From NCBI RefSeq assembly GCF_900104705.1, contig NZ_LT629734.1, positions 2,232,001 to 2,296,000 on the forward strand: a DNA stretch of 64,000 bases, given 5' to 3'. The DNA comes from Agrococcus carbonis. GTDB lineage: Bacteria > Actinomycetota > Actinomycetes > Actinomycetales > Microbacteriaceae. Of the stretch, positions 18,194 to 33,596 are shown piece by piece (position 1 is the stretch's first letter; each line of letters begins with the position of its first letter). A model generated the notes under the pieces. It was given only the letters and a program-made list of their open reading frames with translations, did not search any database and was not told the DNA's origin. The translations under genes and the position numbers were made by a program.

Positions 18194-19123
18194 GTGAGCG
18201 AGCAGACGAGGCACGAGGGCGCACCGGGCGGGGGCGGCGCCTCGCAGGGCAGGCCGAGCGCCGACGCGCTACTCGGCGCCGCCGAGATCCGCGCGCTCGC
18301 CGCCGAGCTCGACCTCACCCCCACGAAGCGCTGGGGCCAGAACTTCGTCGTCGACGCCAACACCGTGCGGCGCATCGTGCGCACGGCGGATGTCGCGGGG
18401 CTCGACGTCGTCGAGGTCGGGCCGGGGCTCGGGTCGCTCACGCTCGGCCTGACCGAGGCGGGCGCACGCGTGACGGCTGTCGAGATCGACCCGCGGCTCG
18501 CCGAGCTGCTGCCGCGCACCGTCGCGCGCAAGCAGCCGGATGCGCAGCTCGCGGTCGTGCACCACGACGCGCTCACCATCGAGTCGCTGCCGGTCGCGCC
18601 GCAGGCCGTCGTCGCCAACCTGCCCTACAACGTGTCGGTGCCCGTGCTCATCCACCTGCTCGAGCGCTTCCCGACCATCGAGCGCGTGCTCGTGATGGTG
18701 CAGGCCGAGGTCGGGCACCGGCTCGCGGCGCAGCCCGGCTCGAAGACCTACGGCGCGCCCTCGGCGAAGGTCGCGTGGTGGGGACCGTGGGCGCTCGAGG
18801 GCGACGTCTCGCGGCAGATCTTCTGGCCGGTGCCGGGCGTCGACAGCGTGCTCGTCGGCTTCCGGCGCGGGCCCTCGCTCGGGTCGGAGGCGCTCCGCCG
18901 CCGCACCTTCGCCGTGATCGACGGCGCATTCGGCCAGCGGCGGAAGATGCTGCGGCAGGCGCTCTCGGGCGTGTTCGGCTCCTCCGCGGCCGCGACGGCG
19001 GTGCTCGAGGCCGCGGGCATCGAGCCGACGCTGCGCGGCGAGGCCCTGGGGCTTGCCGACTTCATCCGCATCGCCGAGGCTGGTGCCGACGCATCCGTCG
19101 ACGAGGAGCACCGGGGGGCCTGA
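18194..19123 (+). CDS. rsmA: 16S rRNA (adenine1518/1519-N6)-dimethyltransferase RsmA (KsgA)
   Basis: 309-residue SAM enzyme that dimethylates two adjacent adenines in helix 45 of 16S rRNA. TPTKRWGQNFVVDANTVRRI is the family start, VVEVGPGLGSLTLGL the SAM loop, VVANLPYNVSVPVL the catalytic NLPY motif, and FGQRRKMLRQAL the C-terminal RNA-contact motif. A GTG start in the leaderless position gives about 25 extra polar N-terminal residues (MSEQTRHEGAPGGGG). Confidence 0.95.
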   Translation: MSEQTRHEGAPGGGGASQGRPSADALLGAAEIRALAAELDLTPTKRWGQNFVVDANTVRRIVRTADVAGLDVVEVGPGLGSLTLGLTEAGARVTAVEIDPRLAELLPRTVARKQPDAQLAVVHHDALTIESLPVAPQAVVANLPYNVSVPVLIHLLERFPTIERVLVMVQAEVGHRLAAQPGSKTYGAPSAKVAWWGPWALEGDVSRQIFWPVPGVDSVLVGFRRGPSLGSEALRRRTFAVIDGAFGQRRKMLRQALSGVFGSSAAATAVLEAAGIEPTLRGEALGLADFIRIAEAGADASVDEEHRGA

Positions 19124-19160
19124 TGGTCGAGCGCATCGAGCGGAACATGGCTCCGAGGCG

Positions 19161-19652
19161 ATGCGCGCGGCGACCGGGCGCGGGCACGAGGAATGGCGCG
19201 ACCTGCTCGACGCCGCGGGCGCGCGCGAGTGGTCGCACCGGGCGATCGCCGACTGGCTCGTCGCCGAGCACGGCGTCGAGCCGTGGTGGTCGCAGGGCAT
19301 CACCGTCGACTTCGAGCAGGCGCGCAAGGGGCGCCTGCCCGGGCAGCAGGCCGACGGCACGTTCGCGGTGTCGATGACGCGCACGGTGCCGGGGGAGCGG
19401 CTCGTGGCGCTCGCCGCGGTGCGGGCAGTGGTCGAGGCGCGGCACGGCGCCGCGCACGGCGAGAACCTGGTGGCCGTGCAGCCGGTCGTGCGGTGGCGGC
19501 TCGCCGACGGCACGCGGCTCGCGGCGGCGGCGCAGCAGCCGGGTCGCAGCGGCACGCCCGTGAACCTCACGATCGAGAAGCTCGCGGATGCGGCGGCCAT
19601 GGAGGCGGCGAAGGCCGAGCTCGCGGCGATCCTCGCGGAGGCCGCGGGCTGA
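19161..19652 (+). CDS. DUF4287 domain protein
   Basis: 163-residue protein. The N-terminal half matches DUF4287 as found in actinobacteria: HEEWRDLLDAAGAREWSHRA, then GVEPWWSQGITVDFEQARKG. The C-terminal half has beta-rich sequence and a final helix (AAAMEAAKAELAAILAEA) resembling a reduced SRPBCC fold. The ATG at MRAATGRG is used; it lies 37 bases past rsmA, which may be co-transcribed. Function unknown. Confidence 0.78.
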   Translation: MRAATGRGHEEWRDLLDAAGAREWSHRAIADWLVAEHGVEPWWSQGITVDFEQARKGRLPGQQADGTFAVSMTRTVPGERLVALAAVRAVVEARHGAAHGENLVAVQPVVRWRLADGTRLAAAAQQPGRSGTPVNLTIEKLADAAAMEAAKAELAAILAEAAG

Positions 19653-19771
19653 GGGATCGGGCGCCCTCGACTCCGGGTGCGCCGCGGGTCGGGCGCTTCG
19701 CGCCGCGTGCCCTCGCGCGGGGACGCGACCGGGCTCGCAGGGGGCGTGCAGGAGCGCCCGCGCACGGCCAG

Positions 19772-19777
19772 TAGGTT
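19772..19777 (+). promoter_or_regulatory. Leaderless -10 box (TAGGTT) of ispE
   Basis: TAGGTT is six bases before the GTG start of ispE. Confidence 0.6.
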
Positions 19778-19783
19778 GGTGGC

Positions 19784-20707
19784 GTGGGACGAGGCAGCGC
19801 GGTGCGGGCGAAAGCGCCCGGCAAGATCAACGTGCACCTCGGCGTGGGCGCGCTGCAGGACGACGGCTACCACGACGTCGCCACCGCCTATCAGGCCGTG
19901 AGCCTGTACGAGTTCGTCGAGGCGACCGAGGCCCCCGACTTCTCGGTGCGCTTCTCGGGGCCCATCCCGCACGAGCACCTCTCGACCGGCGCCGACAACC
20001 TCGCGATCCGCGCGGCGATGCTGCTCGCCCGGCGCGGCCGCGTCACGGGCGGCGTCGCGCTCTCGATCGAGAAGCACGTGCCCATCGCCGGCGGCATGGG
20101 CGGCGGCTCGGCCGACGCCGCCGCGACGCTCGTCGCGTGCAACGAGCTGTGGGATCTGCACCTCGGCCGCGAAGTGCTGCACGAGATCGCGCGCGAGCTC
20201 GGCGCCGACGTGCCCTTCGCGCTCGCGGGCGGCACGGCGATCGGCACCGGCCGCGGCGACCAGCTCTCTCCGGCGCTCGCGAAGGGGCAGTTCCACTGGG
20301 TGCTCGCCTACACCGACGCGGGCCTGTCGACGCCCGACGTCTACCGCGCGCTCGACGAGCATCGCGCGCTCCACGCCGCCGACATCGCACCCGCCCACGA
20401 CGTGCCCACCGTGGATGCGCGGGTGCTGCAGGCGCTGCGGGCCGGCGACGCCGAGATGCTCGCGGAGGCGCTGCAGAACGACCTGCAGGCGCCGGCGCTG
20501 CGCCTCATGCCGCGCCTCGCCGGCACGCTCGAGCTCGGCGAGCGCTCCGGCGCCCTCGCCGGCGTCGTCTCGGGTTCCGGCCCGACCGTGGCGTTCCTGT
20601 GCGACGGGCTCGAGTCGGCGATCGAGCTGCAGGTCTCGCTCTCGGCGGCGCAGCTCATGGCGGTCAAGGTGACCGGCCCCGTGCCGGGAGCCCGCCTCAT
20701 CGACTGA
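19784..20707 (+). CDS. ispE: 4-diphosphocytidyl-2-C-methyl-D-erythritol kinase
   Basis: 307-residue GHMP kinase of the MEP isoprenoid pathway. [15 protein letters not shown] is the N-terminal substrate motif, [19 protein letters not shown] the ATP-binding glycine loop, and [12 protein letters not shown] the third GHMP motif. Together with ispH at 57.5 kb and uppS at 34.5 kb it shows that this organism makes isoprenoids by the MEP route. The mirror repeat array begins about 40 bases after its stop. Confidence 0.95.
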   Translation: MGRGSAVRAKAPGKINVHLGVGALQDDGYHDVATAYQAVSLYEFVEATEAPDFSVRFSGPIPHEHLSTGADNLAIRAAMLLARRGRVTGGVALSIEKHVPIAGGMGGGSADAAATLVACNELWDLHLGREVLHEIARELGADVPFALAGGTAIGTGRGDQLSPALAKGQFHWVLAYTDAGLSTPDVYRALDEHRALHAADIAPAHDVPTVDARVLQALRAGDAEMLAEALQNDLQAPALRLMPRLAGTLELGERSGALAGVVSGSGPTVAFLCDGLESAIELQVSLSAAQLMAVKVTGPVPGARLID

Positions 20708-20748
20708 GGGGCGCTCCGCCTCTCTCCATCACCGATCTCTCGCGCGCT

Positions 20749-21000
20749 CGAGCGGTCACTCGCGCGTGTGAGCGGTCATTCTCGCGTGTGAGTGGTCACT
20801 CCTGCGCGTGAACGGTCACTCCCGCGTGTGAGCGGTCACTCCTGCGTGTGAGCGGTCACTCCTGCGCGTGAGCGGTCATTCGCGCGTGTGAGCGGTCACT
20901 TGGGCGTGTGAGCGGTCACTTGGGCGTGTGAGCGGTCAATTGGGCGTGTGAGCGGTCAATTGGGCGTGTGAGTGGTCACTTCCGCCCTTGAGCGGTCGAC
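20749..21000. repeat. Mirror array 1, left arm: 13 units of exactly 20 bp
   Basis: Thirteen copies of a 20-base unit whose core is GTGAGCGGTCACT (variants GTGAGTGG and GTGAACGG). The core AGCGGTCA recurs at 20751, 20771, 20791 and so on to 20991 without a single indel. The core contains an inverted pair GTGA-N4-TCAC. The seven to eight bases between cores vary but drift gradually along the array, so neighbours are most alike. The period is not a multiple of three and no credible protein is encoded. Confidence 0.95.
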
Positions 21001-21096
21001 GAGTGCCGCGCGTGAGCCGCCGCCGACGACGCGCGCATGCTGCCGGATCGGGACCTCACGTCCCGGAGGAGCGCACACATCCGGGAGCGCGGGACT

Positions 21097-21350
21097 CACC
21101 GTTCAAGCGCGGCACTGACCGCTCACGCGCGGAGACGACCGCTCACGCGCGGAGATGACCGCTCACGCGCGGAGATGACCGCTCACACGCGGAGATGACC
21201 GCTCACGCGCGGGAGTGACCGCTCACACGTGGAGATGACCGCTCACGCGCGGAGATGGCCGCTCACGCGCGGGAGTGACCGCTCACACGTGGAGATGACC
21301 GCTCACGCGCGGCAATGACCGCTCACGCGCACGACTGGCCGCTCGACAGC
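21097..21350. repeat. Mirror array 1, right arm: 13 inverted units of 20 bp
   Basis: The same unit in the opposite orientation (core TGACCGCTCAC), with GCTCAC or a variant at 21101, 21121 and every 20 bases to 21341. The arms are separated by about 95 bases (21001-21096) of unrelated G+C-rich sequence in which I see no gene. Flank sequence differs from the left arm: here mostly GCGCGGAGA. The right arm stops about 35 bases before the ABC-F gene. Confidence 0.95.
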
Positions 21351-21383
21351 GGGGGCCGGCGGGTGCGGGACAATGGTCGGGAT

Positions 21384-23231
<1,848 letters not shown>

Positions 23232-23282
23232 GGCCGCGGTGGGGCTGCGGTGGGGCTGCGTCGGCCTGCCAGCGCGCTCGGA

Positions 23283-23288
23283 TACAGT
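23283..23288 (+). promoter_or_regulatory. -10 candidate (TACAGT) of the mtrAB-lpqB operon
   Basis: TACAGT lies about 58 bases before the mtrA ATG. No clear -35 was found. GAAGGGAG serves as Shine-Dalgarno nearer the gene. Confidence 0.4.
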
Positions 23289-23346
23289 GGCGAGAGCCGC
23301 GCGGTCGCGGCCCCGCGCGCGCGGGCAGGCACGAAGGGAGCGCCCC

Positions 23347-24033
23347 ATGTCGGAGCAGACGATCCTCGTCGTCGACGACGACCCGGCGCTCGCCGAGATG
23401 ATCGGCATCGTGCTCTCGGCCGAGGGGTTCGACCTCGAGCACTGCGCCGACGGATCGGAGGCGCTCGACCGCTTCCACGAGGTGCGGCCCGACCTCGTGC
23501 TGCTCGACCTCATGCTCCCGGGCAAGGACGGCATCCAGATCTGCACCGAGATCCGCGAGGAGTCGGGCGTGCCGATCATCATGCTCACCGCGAAGGGCGA
23601 CCCGACCGACGTCGTGCACGGGCTCGAGTCCGGCGCCGACGACTACGTCGTGAAGCCCTTCAACCCCAAGGAGCTCGTCGCGCGCGTGCGCACGCGCCTG
23701 CGCCCGCAGCGGGCCGCCGACAGCGGCGTGCTGCGCGTCGCCGACCTCGAGATCGACGTCGAGGGGCACCAGGTGAGCCGCGACGGCGCCCCCATCCCGC
23801 TCACCCCGCTCGAGTTCGAGCTGCTCGTGACGCTCGCGTCGAAGCCGACGCAGGTCTTCTCGCGCGAGATGCTGCTCGAGCAGGTGTGGGGCTACCACTA
23901 CAAGGCCGACACGCGCCTCGTGAACGTGCACGTGCAGCGGCTGCGCTCCAAGGTCGAGCGCGACGTCGACAACCCCGTGGTCGTGACGACCGTGCGCGGG
24001 GTCGGCTATCGCGCCGGCGCTCCGCAGGGCTGA
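23347..24033 (+). CDS. mtrA: Response regulator MtrA (OmpR/PhoB type)
   Basis: 228 residues. The receiver domain has the acidic pocket VVDDDP (residues 9-13), phosphoacceptor Asp54 in VLLDLMLPGKDG and the conserved Lys in VVKPFNP. The winged-helix effector domain (about 130-225) ends in RLVNVHVQRLRSKVERD and TTVRGVGYRAG. With MtrB it controls cell-wall and division genes in actinobacteria, generally as an essential regulator. Followed after seven bases by mtrB. Confidence 0.96.
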   Translation: MSEQTILVVDDDPALAEMIGIVLSAEGFDLEHCADGSEALDRFHEVRPDLVLLDLMLPGKDGIQICTEIREESGVPIIMLTAKGDPTDVVHGLESGADDYVVKPFNPKELVARVRTRLRPQRAADSGVLRVADLEIDVEGHQVSRDGAPIPLTPLEFELLVTLASKPTQVFSREMLLEQVWGYHYKADTRLVNVHVQRLRSKVERDVDNPVVVTTVRGVGYRAGAPQG

Positions 24034-24040
24034 GACCGCG

Positions 24041-25749
<1,709 letters not shown>

Positions 25750-25753
<4 letters not shown>

Positions 25754-27393
25754 AGCGCATGCTGCTCGCGGCCGTGGCGGTGCTCGGCCTCACCGGCTGC
25801 ATCACGATCCCCGACGCCGGCCCCGTGCAGCTCGGCCACGTCGACACGAGCGAGCAGTCGACCAACCTCGTCTTCCTCGCCCAGGAGCCGCAGCCCGGCG
25901 CGACGCAGGAGGAGATCATCCTCGGCTTCCTCGGCGCGGGGGTCAGCCCGAGCGGCGGGTTCTCGATCGCCCGCGAGTACCTGACGGATGCGGCTGCCGC
26001 GCGCTGGATGCCGGAGGCGCAGGTGCTCGTGCGCGCCGTCGCGCCCGAGGTGTCGCTCGCGGGCGAGAACGAGGCGACGGCCGTCGTGCGCGCGCTGTCG
26101 GAGATCGGGCCGAACGGCGCCCTGCAGCTCACCGACGGCGACCGCATGCTCGAGTTCTCGCTCGCGCAGGTCGACGGCGAGTGGCGCATCACGCAGGCGC
26201 CCGACGGCATCGTGCTCTCGAGCTACCACTTCGACCAGCTGTTCTCCTCCCACACGCTGCACTGGCTCACGCCCGACGGCACACGATCGGTGCCGGAGGT
26301 GCGCTGGTTCGAGCGCACGGCCGGCACGCGCGCCGAGCGCGTCATCGACGCGGTGCTCGCCGGCCCGTCGACGTGGCTGTCGCCCGCGGTGTCGACCTTC
26401 GGCGCGGTCGAGGCGTCGCGCGTGGGCGAGGCGCAGGTCGACGGCACCTCGATGACGGTCGTGCTCGACTTCGCGCAGGTGCGGCAGCTCGGCACGAGCA
26501 GCCTCGGGCCGCTCGCGGCGCAGCTCGCGGCCTCCCTGCGCGACCTCGGCGTGCGCGAGGTCATCGTCGAGGTCGAGGGGCTCGACGGCGTCTCGGCGAG
26601 CAGCGCCGACGCCCCGCCGATCGACCTCGGCGCGGTCGACCAGCGGCCCCTCGTGCTCGACGGCACGGCGCTGCGCGCGATCGGCGGCGCCGCGACGGTC
26701 GACGACGTCGGGCCGACGCTGGCCGCGATCGGCGCGACGAGCTTCACCGTCGGGGAGGCCGGAGGCGTCGCGCACACCGGCACGACCGCGGCGTGGATCG
26801 TGCCGGGCGTCGAGCCGGTCGTCGTGTCGACGGATGTCGCGGTGGTGCCGACCGTCGACGACAGCGGCTGGGTGCTCGCGCAGGAGCGCGGCGCGCGCCA
26901 GCGGCTGCTCGCGTGGCGCGACGGCGAGCGCGCCGAGCTGACCCTGCCGCCGGGCGCCGACCGGGTGACCGCCATGGCGCTCTCGCGCGACGGCGCCCGA
27001 CTCGCGCTCACGACCTCGCAGGGCGCATCGAGCGAGGTCTGGGTGCTCGCGGTCGTGCGCGACGCCGACGGCCGGCCGACGACGCTCGGCGAGCCGTACC
27101 GGATGCCGCAGGTCGACGGCGCGGCGGTCGACATCACGTGGGCGGGCCCGACGCAGCTCGCGGTGCTCGCGAGCGAGGACGACCGTCCGCAGATCGTCAT
27201 GCTCGACGTCGGCGGCACCTCCGAGCAGCTGCCCTCGCCCGATGTGCCGGTGCGCGCGATCGTGGGCGGCAGCGAGGGCGGCGCGACGCTGCGCGCGCTC
27301 GCGGCCGACGGCTCGGTGCTGTCGCTGCGCGGCCAGGTGTGGAGCCCCGCGACGGGGCTCGGTCCCGTGCGGCTCATCGCGACGCAGCAGTAG
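25750..27393 (+). CDS. lpqB: Lipoprotein LpqB (MtrB partner)
   Basis: 547 residues. Signal peptide with lipobox GLTGC (Cys17). An N-terminal region matching the GerMN-type domain (TVVLDFAQVRQLGTSSLGPLAAQ within about 160-270) is followed by a C-terminal beta-propeller-like segment (SRDGARLALTTSQG, DITWAGPTQLAVLA). LpqB modulates MtrB and influences envelope and division in mycobacteria and streptomycetes. Overlaps mtrB (ATGA), hence one operon. Confidence 0.93.
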
Positions 27394-27487
27394 CGGGGGC
27401 GCGGGGGAGCGGCGGGCGACGCCGCACCCTCCACAGCGGCCTCGGGCGCGCGAGCGGGCCACCGCATCCGCCCGGCATCCTGCGCGG

Positions 27488-28162
27488 ATGGAGCTGCTGC
27501 CGGCGCTGCGCGAAGCGGCGAGCGCGCTGTGGCCCGTCGAGTGCGCGGGGTGCGGCGCGCTCGACGTCGCCGTGTGCGCGGCCTGCCGCGCGCTCGTGCT
27601 CGACGCGCCGGTGCGCGAGCGGCTCGACGGCCTGCCGCTCGCGGCTGCCGCCGAGTACGCGGGCCCGGTGCGCGCGCTCGTCGCCGCGTGCAAGGAGCGG
27701 GGCGCGCGGGCGGAGGCGCGAGCGCTCGGCGCGGGCCTCGCCGCAGCCGTCGCGGCGCTGCCCGAGGCGGCGCTCGTACGCGTGCCGGCGAGCAGGGCGG
27801 GGATGCGTCGGCGCGGCTTCGACCCGGTCGCGCTCGTCGCGCGGGCGGCCGGGCTCCGCTCGATCGCGCTCCGGCGCGCGGGCCGCCCGGACGCCGCCGG
27901 AGCGCAGAAGGAGCGCTCGGTCGCCGAGCGCGAGCGCGCCGCGCACGGGTCGCTCGCGCTGCCGCGCCGCGCCGCGCGAGCGCTCGCCGGGGCGAGCGTC
28001 GTCGTGGTCGACGACGTCGTCACGAGCGGCGCGACGGTGCGCGAGGCGGTGCGTGCGCTGCGCGCGGCGGGCTGCCTCCCGGTCGGGATCGCGGCCGTCG
28101 CGAGGACCCCGAGGCGCCTCGCCGACGCGTGGACAAACGTCAGCATCGCGGGGGTAGAGTGA
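27488..28162 (+). CDS. ComF family phosphoribosyltransferase-like protein
   Basis: 224 residues. An N-terminal zinc-ribbon-like region carries C19-x2-C22 and C30-x2-C33. The type I phosphoribosyltransferase fold follows, with the PRPP loop VVVVDDVVTSGATVREA. ComF is needed for transformation in some bacteria, but in actinobacteria its role is unproven. Its ATG follows CATCCT by six bases. Fixed position between lpqB and hpf is conserved in actinobacteria. The hpf -10 box overlaps its last codons. Confidence 0.9.
   Translation: MELLPALREAASALWPVECAGCGALDVAVCAACRALVLDAPVRERLDGLPLAAAAEYAGPVRALVAACKERGARAEARALGAGLAAAVAALPEAALVRVPASRAGMRRRGFDPVALVARAAGLRSIALRRAGRPDAAGAQKERSVAERERAAHGSLALPRRAARALAGASVVVVDDVVTSGATVREAVRALRAAGCLPVGIAAVARTPRRLADAWTNVSIAGVE
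28155..28160 (+). promoter_or_regulatory. -10 candidate (TAGAGT) of hpf
   Basis: TAGAGT overlaps the end of comF; TGGACA 19 bases upstream is a possible -35. It would give a 5' leader of about 55 bases with GGGAGG before the hpf ATG. Confidence 0.45.
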
Positions 28163-28222
28163 CGGCACGCAAGTCGGCGCAGCAGCCGCGGGCGCCGATG
28201 CCGATCCTTACGGGAGGCCACG

Positions 28223-28900
28223 ATGGAGATCACGTTCGGCGCCAGGGGCGCAGACATCACGGACCGGTTCCGGGCATATGCCGAGGAGAAGCTCGCGAAG
28301 GTGACGCAGCTGCTCCCGCGAGCCACCGCCCTCGATGTCAAGCTCACGCGGCATGCGGTGCCCCATACGACGGTCGCGGGCGGCCGGGTGGAGATCACCG
28401 TGCACGGCCCCGGCTCGATCATCCGCGCCGAATCCGACGGACCCGACAAGTACATGGCGTTCGACGCCGCCTACCACCGGGTGATGGAGCGCGCGCGTCG
28501 CGTGCACGACAAGCGCACCGACCACGGCGGCAAGCGCCGCACCCCGCTGCACGAGGCCGTCGCGACCGGCTTCCAGCAGGTCGACATCACCCCCGCCGAC
28601 CCCGCCGTCGTCGAGGCCGTGCGCACGGGCTCGATGCCCGTCGTCACCGGCGAGCAGGAGCAGGAGTCGGAGTGGTCGCCGGTCGTGATCCGCGAGAAGC
28701 GGTTCCCCGCCAAGCGCATGAGCGTGCGCGACGCCGTCGACCAGATGGAGCTCGTCGGCCACCCGTTCTACCTCTTCGTCGACGACGCCTCGGGCGAGTG
28801 CGCGGTCGTCTACCGCCGCAAGGGCTGGTCCTACGGCGTCATCACGCTCGACGAGAACGCGCCGGCGGCCGGCATCGAGCAGGAGCGCGCCGCCTCCTGA
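28223..28900 (+). CDS. hpf: Ribosome hibernation promoting factor, long form
   Basis: 225 residues. The N-terminal RaiA/HPF domain (MEITFGARGADITDRFRAYAEEKLAKV, and AYHRVMERARRVHDKR) binds the decoding and tRNA sites of idle 30S subunits. A linker leads to the C-terminal dimerisation domain (RMSVRDAVDQMELVGHPFYLFVD and VYRRKGWSYGVI), so this is the long form that makes 100S ribosome dimers. Good Shine-Dalgarno. Followed by a strong hairpin. Confidence 0.95.
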   Translation: MEITFGARGADITDRFRAYAEEKLAKVTQLLPRATALDVKLTRHAVPHTTVAGGRVEITVHGPGSIIRAESDGPDKYMAFDAAYHRVMERARRVHDKRTDHGGKRRTPLHEAVATGFQQVDITPADPAVVEAVRTGSMPVVTGEQEQESEWSPVVIREKRFPAKRMSVRDAVDQMELVGHPFYLFVDDASGECAVVYRRKGWSYGVITLDENAPAAGIEQERAAS

Positions 28901-28920
28901 GCCCCATCCGACGCATCCGC

Positions 28921-28952
28921 AGCGGCGCCCCGGCATCCCCCGGGGCGCCGCT
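28921..28952 (+). terminator. Hairpin terminator after hpf
   Basis: A 13-bp stem AGCGGCGCCCCGG / CCGGGGCGCCGCT with a six- to seven-base loop, followed by TCGC without a T run. Confidence 0.75.
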
Positions 28953-28965
28953 TCGCTCGCGTTGT

Positions 28966-28971
28966 TAGGAT
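28966..28971 (+). promoter_or_regulatory. -10 candidate (TAGGAT) of secA
   Basis: TAGGAT directly follows the hpf terminator and stands about 55 bases before the secA GTG. Confidence 0.5.
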
Positions 28972-29025
28972 GAGCAGTCGGTTACCGAACCGTGATCTTT
29001 CCCCCGAATTGGGAGGCACCCCACC

Positions 29026-31836
<2,811 letters not shown>

Positions 31837-31845
31837 CGCCGGCCC

Positions 31846-32080
31846 GTGAGTGGTCACTTGCGCACGTGAGTGGTCACTTGCGCACGTGAGTGGTCACTTG
31901 CGCGTCTGAGCGGTCACTTGCGCACGTGAGTGGTCACTTGCGCGTCTGAACGGTCACTTGCGCACGTGAGTGGTCACTTGCGTGTCTGAACGGTCGCTTG
32001 GGCGTCTGAGTGGTCACGTGCGCACGTGAGTGGTCACCTCCGCGCCTGAGCGGTCGGTCGTATGTGTGCGCGGTCGTGAG
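31846..32080. repeat. Mirror array 2, left arm: 12 units of exactly 20 bp
   Basis: Core GTGAGTGGTCACTTG (variant CTGAGCGG, CTGAACGG), with YGGTCAC at 31851 and every 20 bases to 32071; the last two units are degenerate. Flanks here are CGCAC or CGCGT, unlike array 1. Register is perfect. Confidence 0.95.
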
Positions 32081-32118
32081 CGCCGACTGACCCTGAGGCA
32101 AGTCGCCGCTGGTATGAG

Positions 32119-32395
32119 GGAGCGACCGCTCGGCCGCGGGAGTGACCGTTGACGCGCGGGAGTGACCGCTCACCCGCGGAAGTGACCGCTCATCCGCGGA
32201 AGTGACCGCTCACCCGCGGAAGTGACCGCTCACCCGCTGGAGTGACCGTTGACGCGCGGGAGTGACCGCTCACCCGCGGAAGTGACCGCTCACCCGCTGG
32301 AGTGACCGTTGACGCGCGGGAGTGACCGCTCGGCCGTGGAAGTGACCGTTGACGCGCGGAAGTGACCGTTGAGGCGCGGGAGTGACCGCTCGTCG
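32119..32395. repeat. Mirror array 2, right arm: 14 inverted units of 20 bp
   Basis: Inverted core AGTGACCGCTCAC (or AGTGACCGTTGAC) at 32121 and every 20 bases to 32381. About 38 bases of unrelated sequence (32081-32118) separate the arms. The array occupies nearly the entire interval between secA and the convergent protease gene; no other feature is visible there. Confidence 0.95.
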
Positions 32396-32457
32396 TGGTG
32401 CGGCCGGACGCGCCCGCCAGGGCCGCGTGGGGCTGCGCGGTCCGGCGCGCGCCGCGC

Positions 32458-33543
32458 TCAGCGGTCGATCGAGCGCAGGCCGTTCCACGCGGTGACGCCG
32501 AGCGGCGGGCCGTAGGCGCCCGTGGCCCCGCCGTTGGAGTAGACAGCAGTCAGGGTGCCGGCGCCCGTCGGCTCGTCGAGGTTCGAGACGAAGCCCGAGC
32601 CCGAGGCGCCCTCGCCCATCGCGCAGTCGGCGCCGTAGTTCGCGTCGCCGCCCGCGCCGTAGTTGAGCGACGCATCCGCGCAGTACCGCAGCACCTCGGC
32701 GTCGAAGCCGTCGTTGCCCGGATACCCGGCGATCACCACGCCGTTCGTCTCGGCGGTGAAGCTCACGCCCTGGCCGCCCACGGCGTCCTCGAGGGTCTGC
32801 CCGCCCTGCGGCGCGAAGCGGATGAACCCGAAGTCGAAGCCCATCCAGCCGTCGTCGTCCTCGCCGTCGAGCCAGCGGAGGTTCGCCTCGAGGTACTGCC
32901 GGGGCACCCACAGCTGCTCCGCCTCCCACGTGCCGAACGGCGCGAGCCCGCGCTCGTAGGCGGGCGAGAAGGTGATGCGGTCGTAGTAGTCGCGGGTGTC
33001 GTCGTCCCACACGCAGTGCGCAGCTGTGACGACGACGAGCCCGGTCTCGCTGTTGATCACGGTGCCGCTGCACGTGTACTGGTCGTCGCCCGCCTCCATC
33101 ACGAGGCGCCCGGTGGTCGTGAGCAGCAGGCTCGCCGTCGCGTCGTGGCGCCTGCCGGGGTAGAGCTCGTCGCCGTCGGCGTGCTCGGGCAGCGCGATCC
33201 CGGGCGCGACCCTCGGCGCGCCCCGGGTGGGCTCGAGCACGACGTCGGCCGCCGCATCCGGCAAGTACCCGTCATCGGTGCGCCCCGCGAAGCCGGCGTA
33301 GAGCTCGCCGGTGTCGGCGACCGTCTCGTCGGTGGTGGTGACCGGCTCGTCCGGCTCGACGGGCGTCGGGCCCCGCTGAGGGTCGCCGGCGTCGGGCGAC
33401 GGCCGGGTCGGGGGCGCGAGCGGCGTCGCGGAGGGCGGATCCGCGGGGCCGGGCTCGCGGGGCGGGGGCGGCAGGAGGCACCCCGTCATCGTCAGGACGA
33501 CGGCTGCCGCCGCGAGCGCGGCGAGCGGAGAGGCAGGACGCAT
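32458..33543 (-). CDS. Lipoprotein trypsin/V8-like serine protease
   Basis: 361 residues. Lipobox TMTGC (Cys22), then a Pro-rich wall-spanning linker to about residue 70. The chymotrypsin-like triad is His176 (VTAAHCVW), probably Asp237 (GFDFGFIRF) and Ser314 (GEGASGSGF). Cys158/Cys177 and Cys288/Cys307 could form disulfides. It is therefore a surface-anchored endopeptidase. ATG with GGAGGG; TAGCGT lies ten bases before the ATG, so the leader is very short. Convergent with secA across array 2. Confidence 0.85.
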   Translation of the reverse strand: MRPASPLAALAAAAVVLTMTGCLLPPPPREPGPADPPSATPLAPPTRPSPDAGDPQRGPTPVEPDEPVTTTDETVADTGELYAGFAGRTDDGYLPDAAADVVLEPTRGAPRVAPGIALPEHADGDELYPGRRHDATASLLLTTTGRLVMEAGDDQYTCSGTVINSETGLVVVTAAHCVWDDDTRDYYDRITFSPAYERGLAPFGTWEAEQLWVPRQYLEANLRWLDGEDDDGWMGFDFGFIRFAPQGGQTLEDAVGGQGVSFTAETNGVVIAGYPGNDGFDAEVLRYCADASLNYGAGGDANYGADCAMGEGASGSGFVSNLDEPTGAGTLTAVYSNGGATGAYGPPLGVTAWNGLRSIDR

Positions 33544-33596
33544 GGTGCCCTCCACGCTAGGGCGATCGACCGAGCGGATGCTCGGAGAGCAGGATC

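Noticed and set aside
20749-21350. CRISPR array
   Set aside because: Units abut with a 20-bp period and only 7-8 variable bases between cores; there are no 25-40 base unique spacers, no cas genes, and the second half is inverted.
31934-32173. Open frame of 79 codons inside mirror array 2
   Set aside because: The 20-base unit is not a multiple of three, so the frame only reflects repeats without stops; no start signal or family resemblance.
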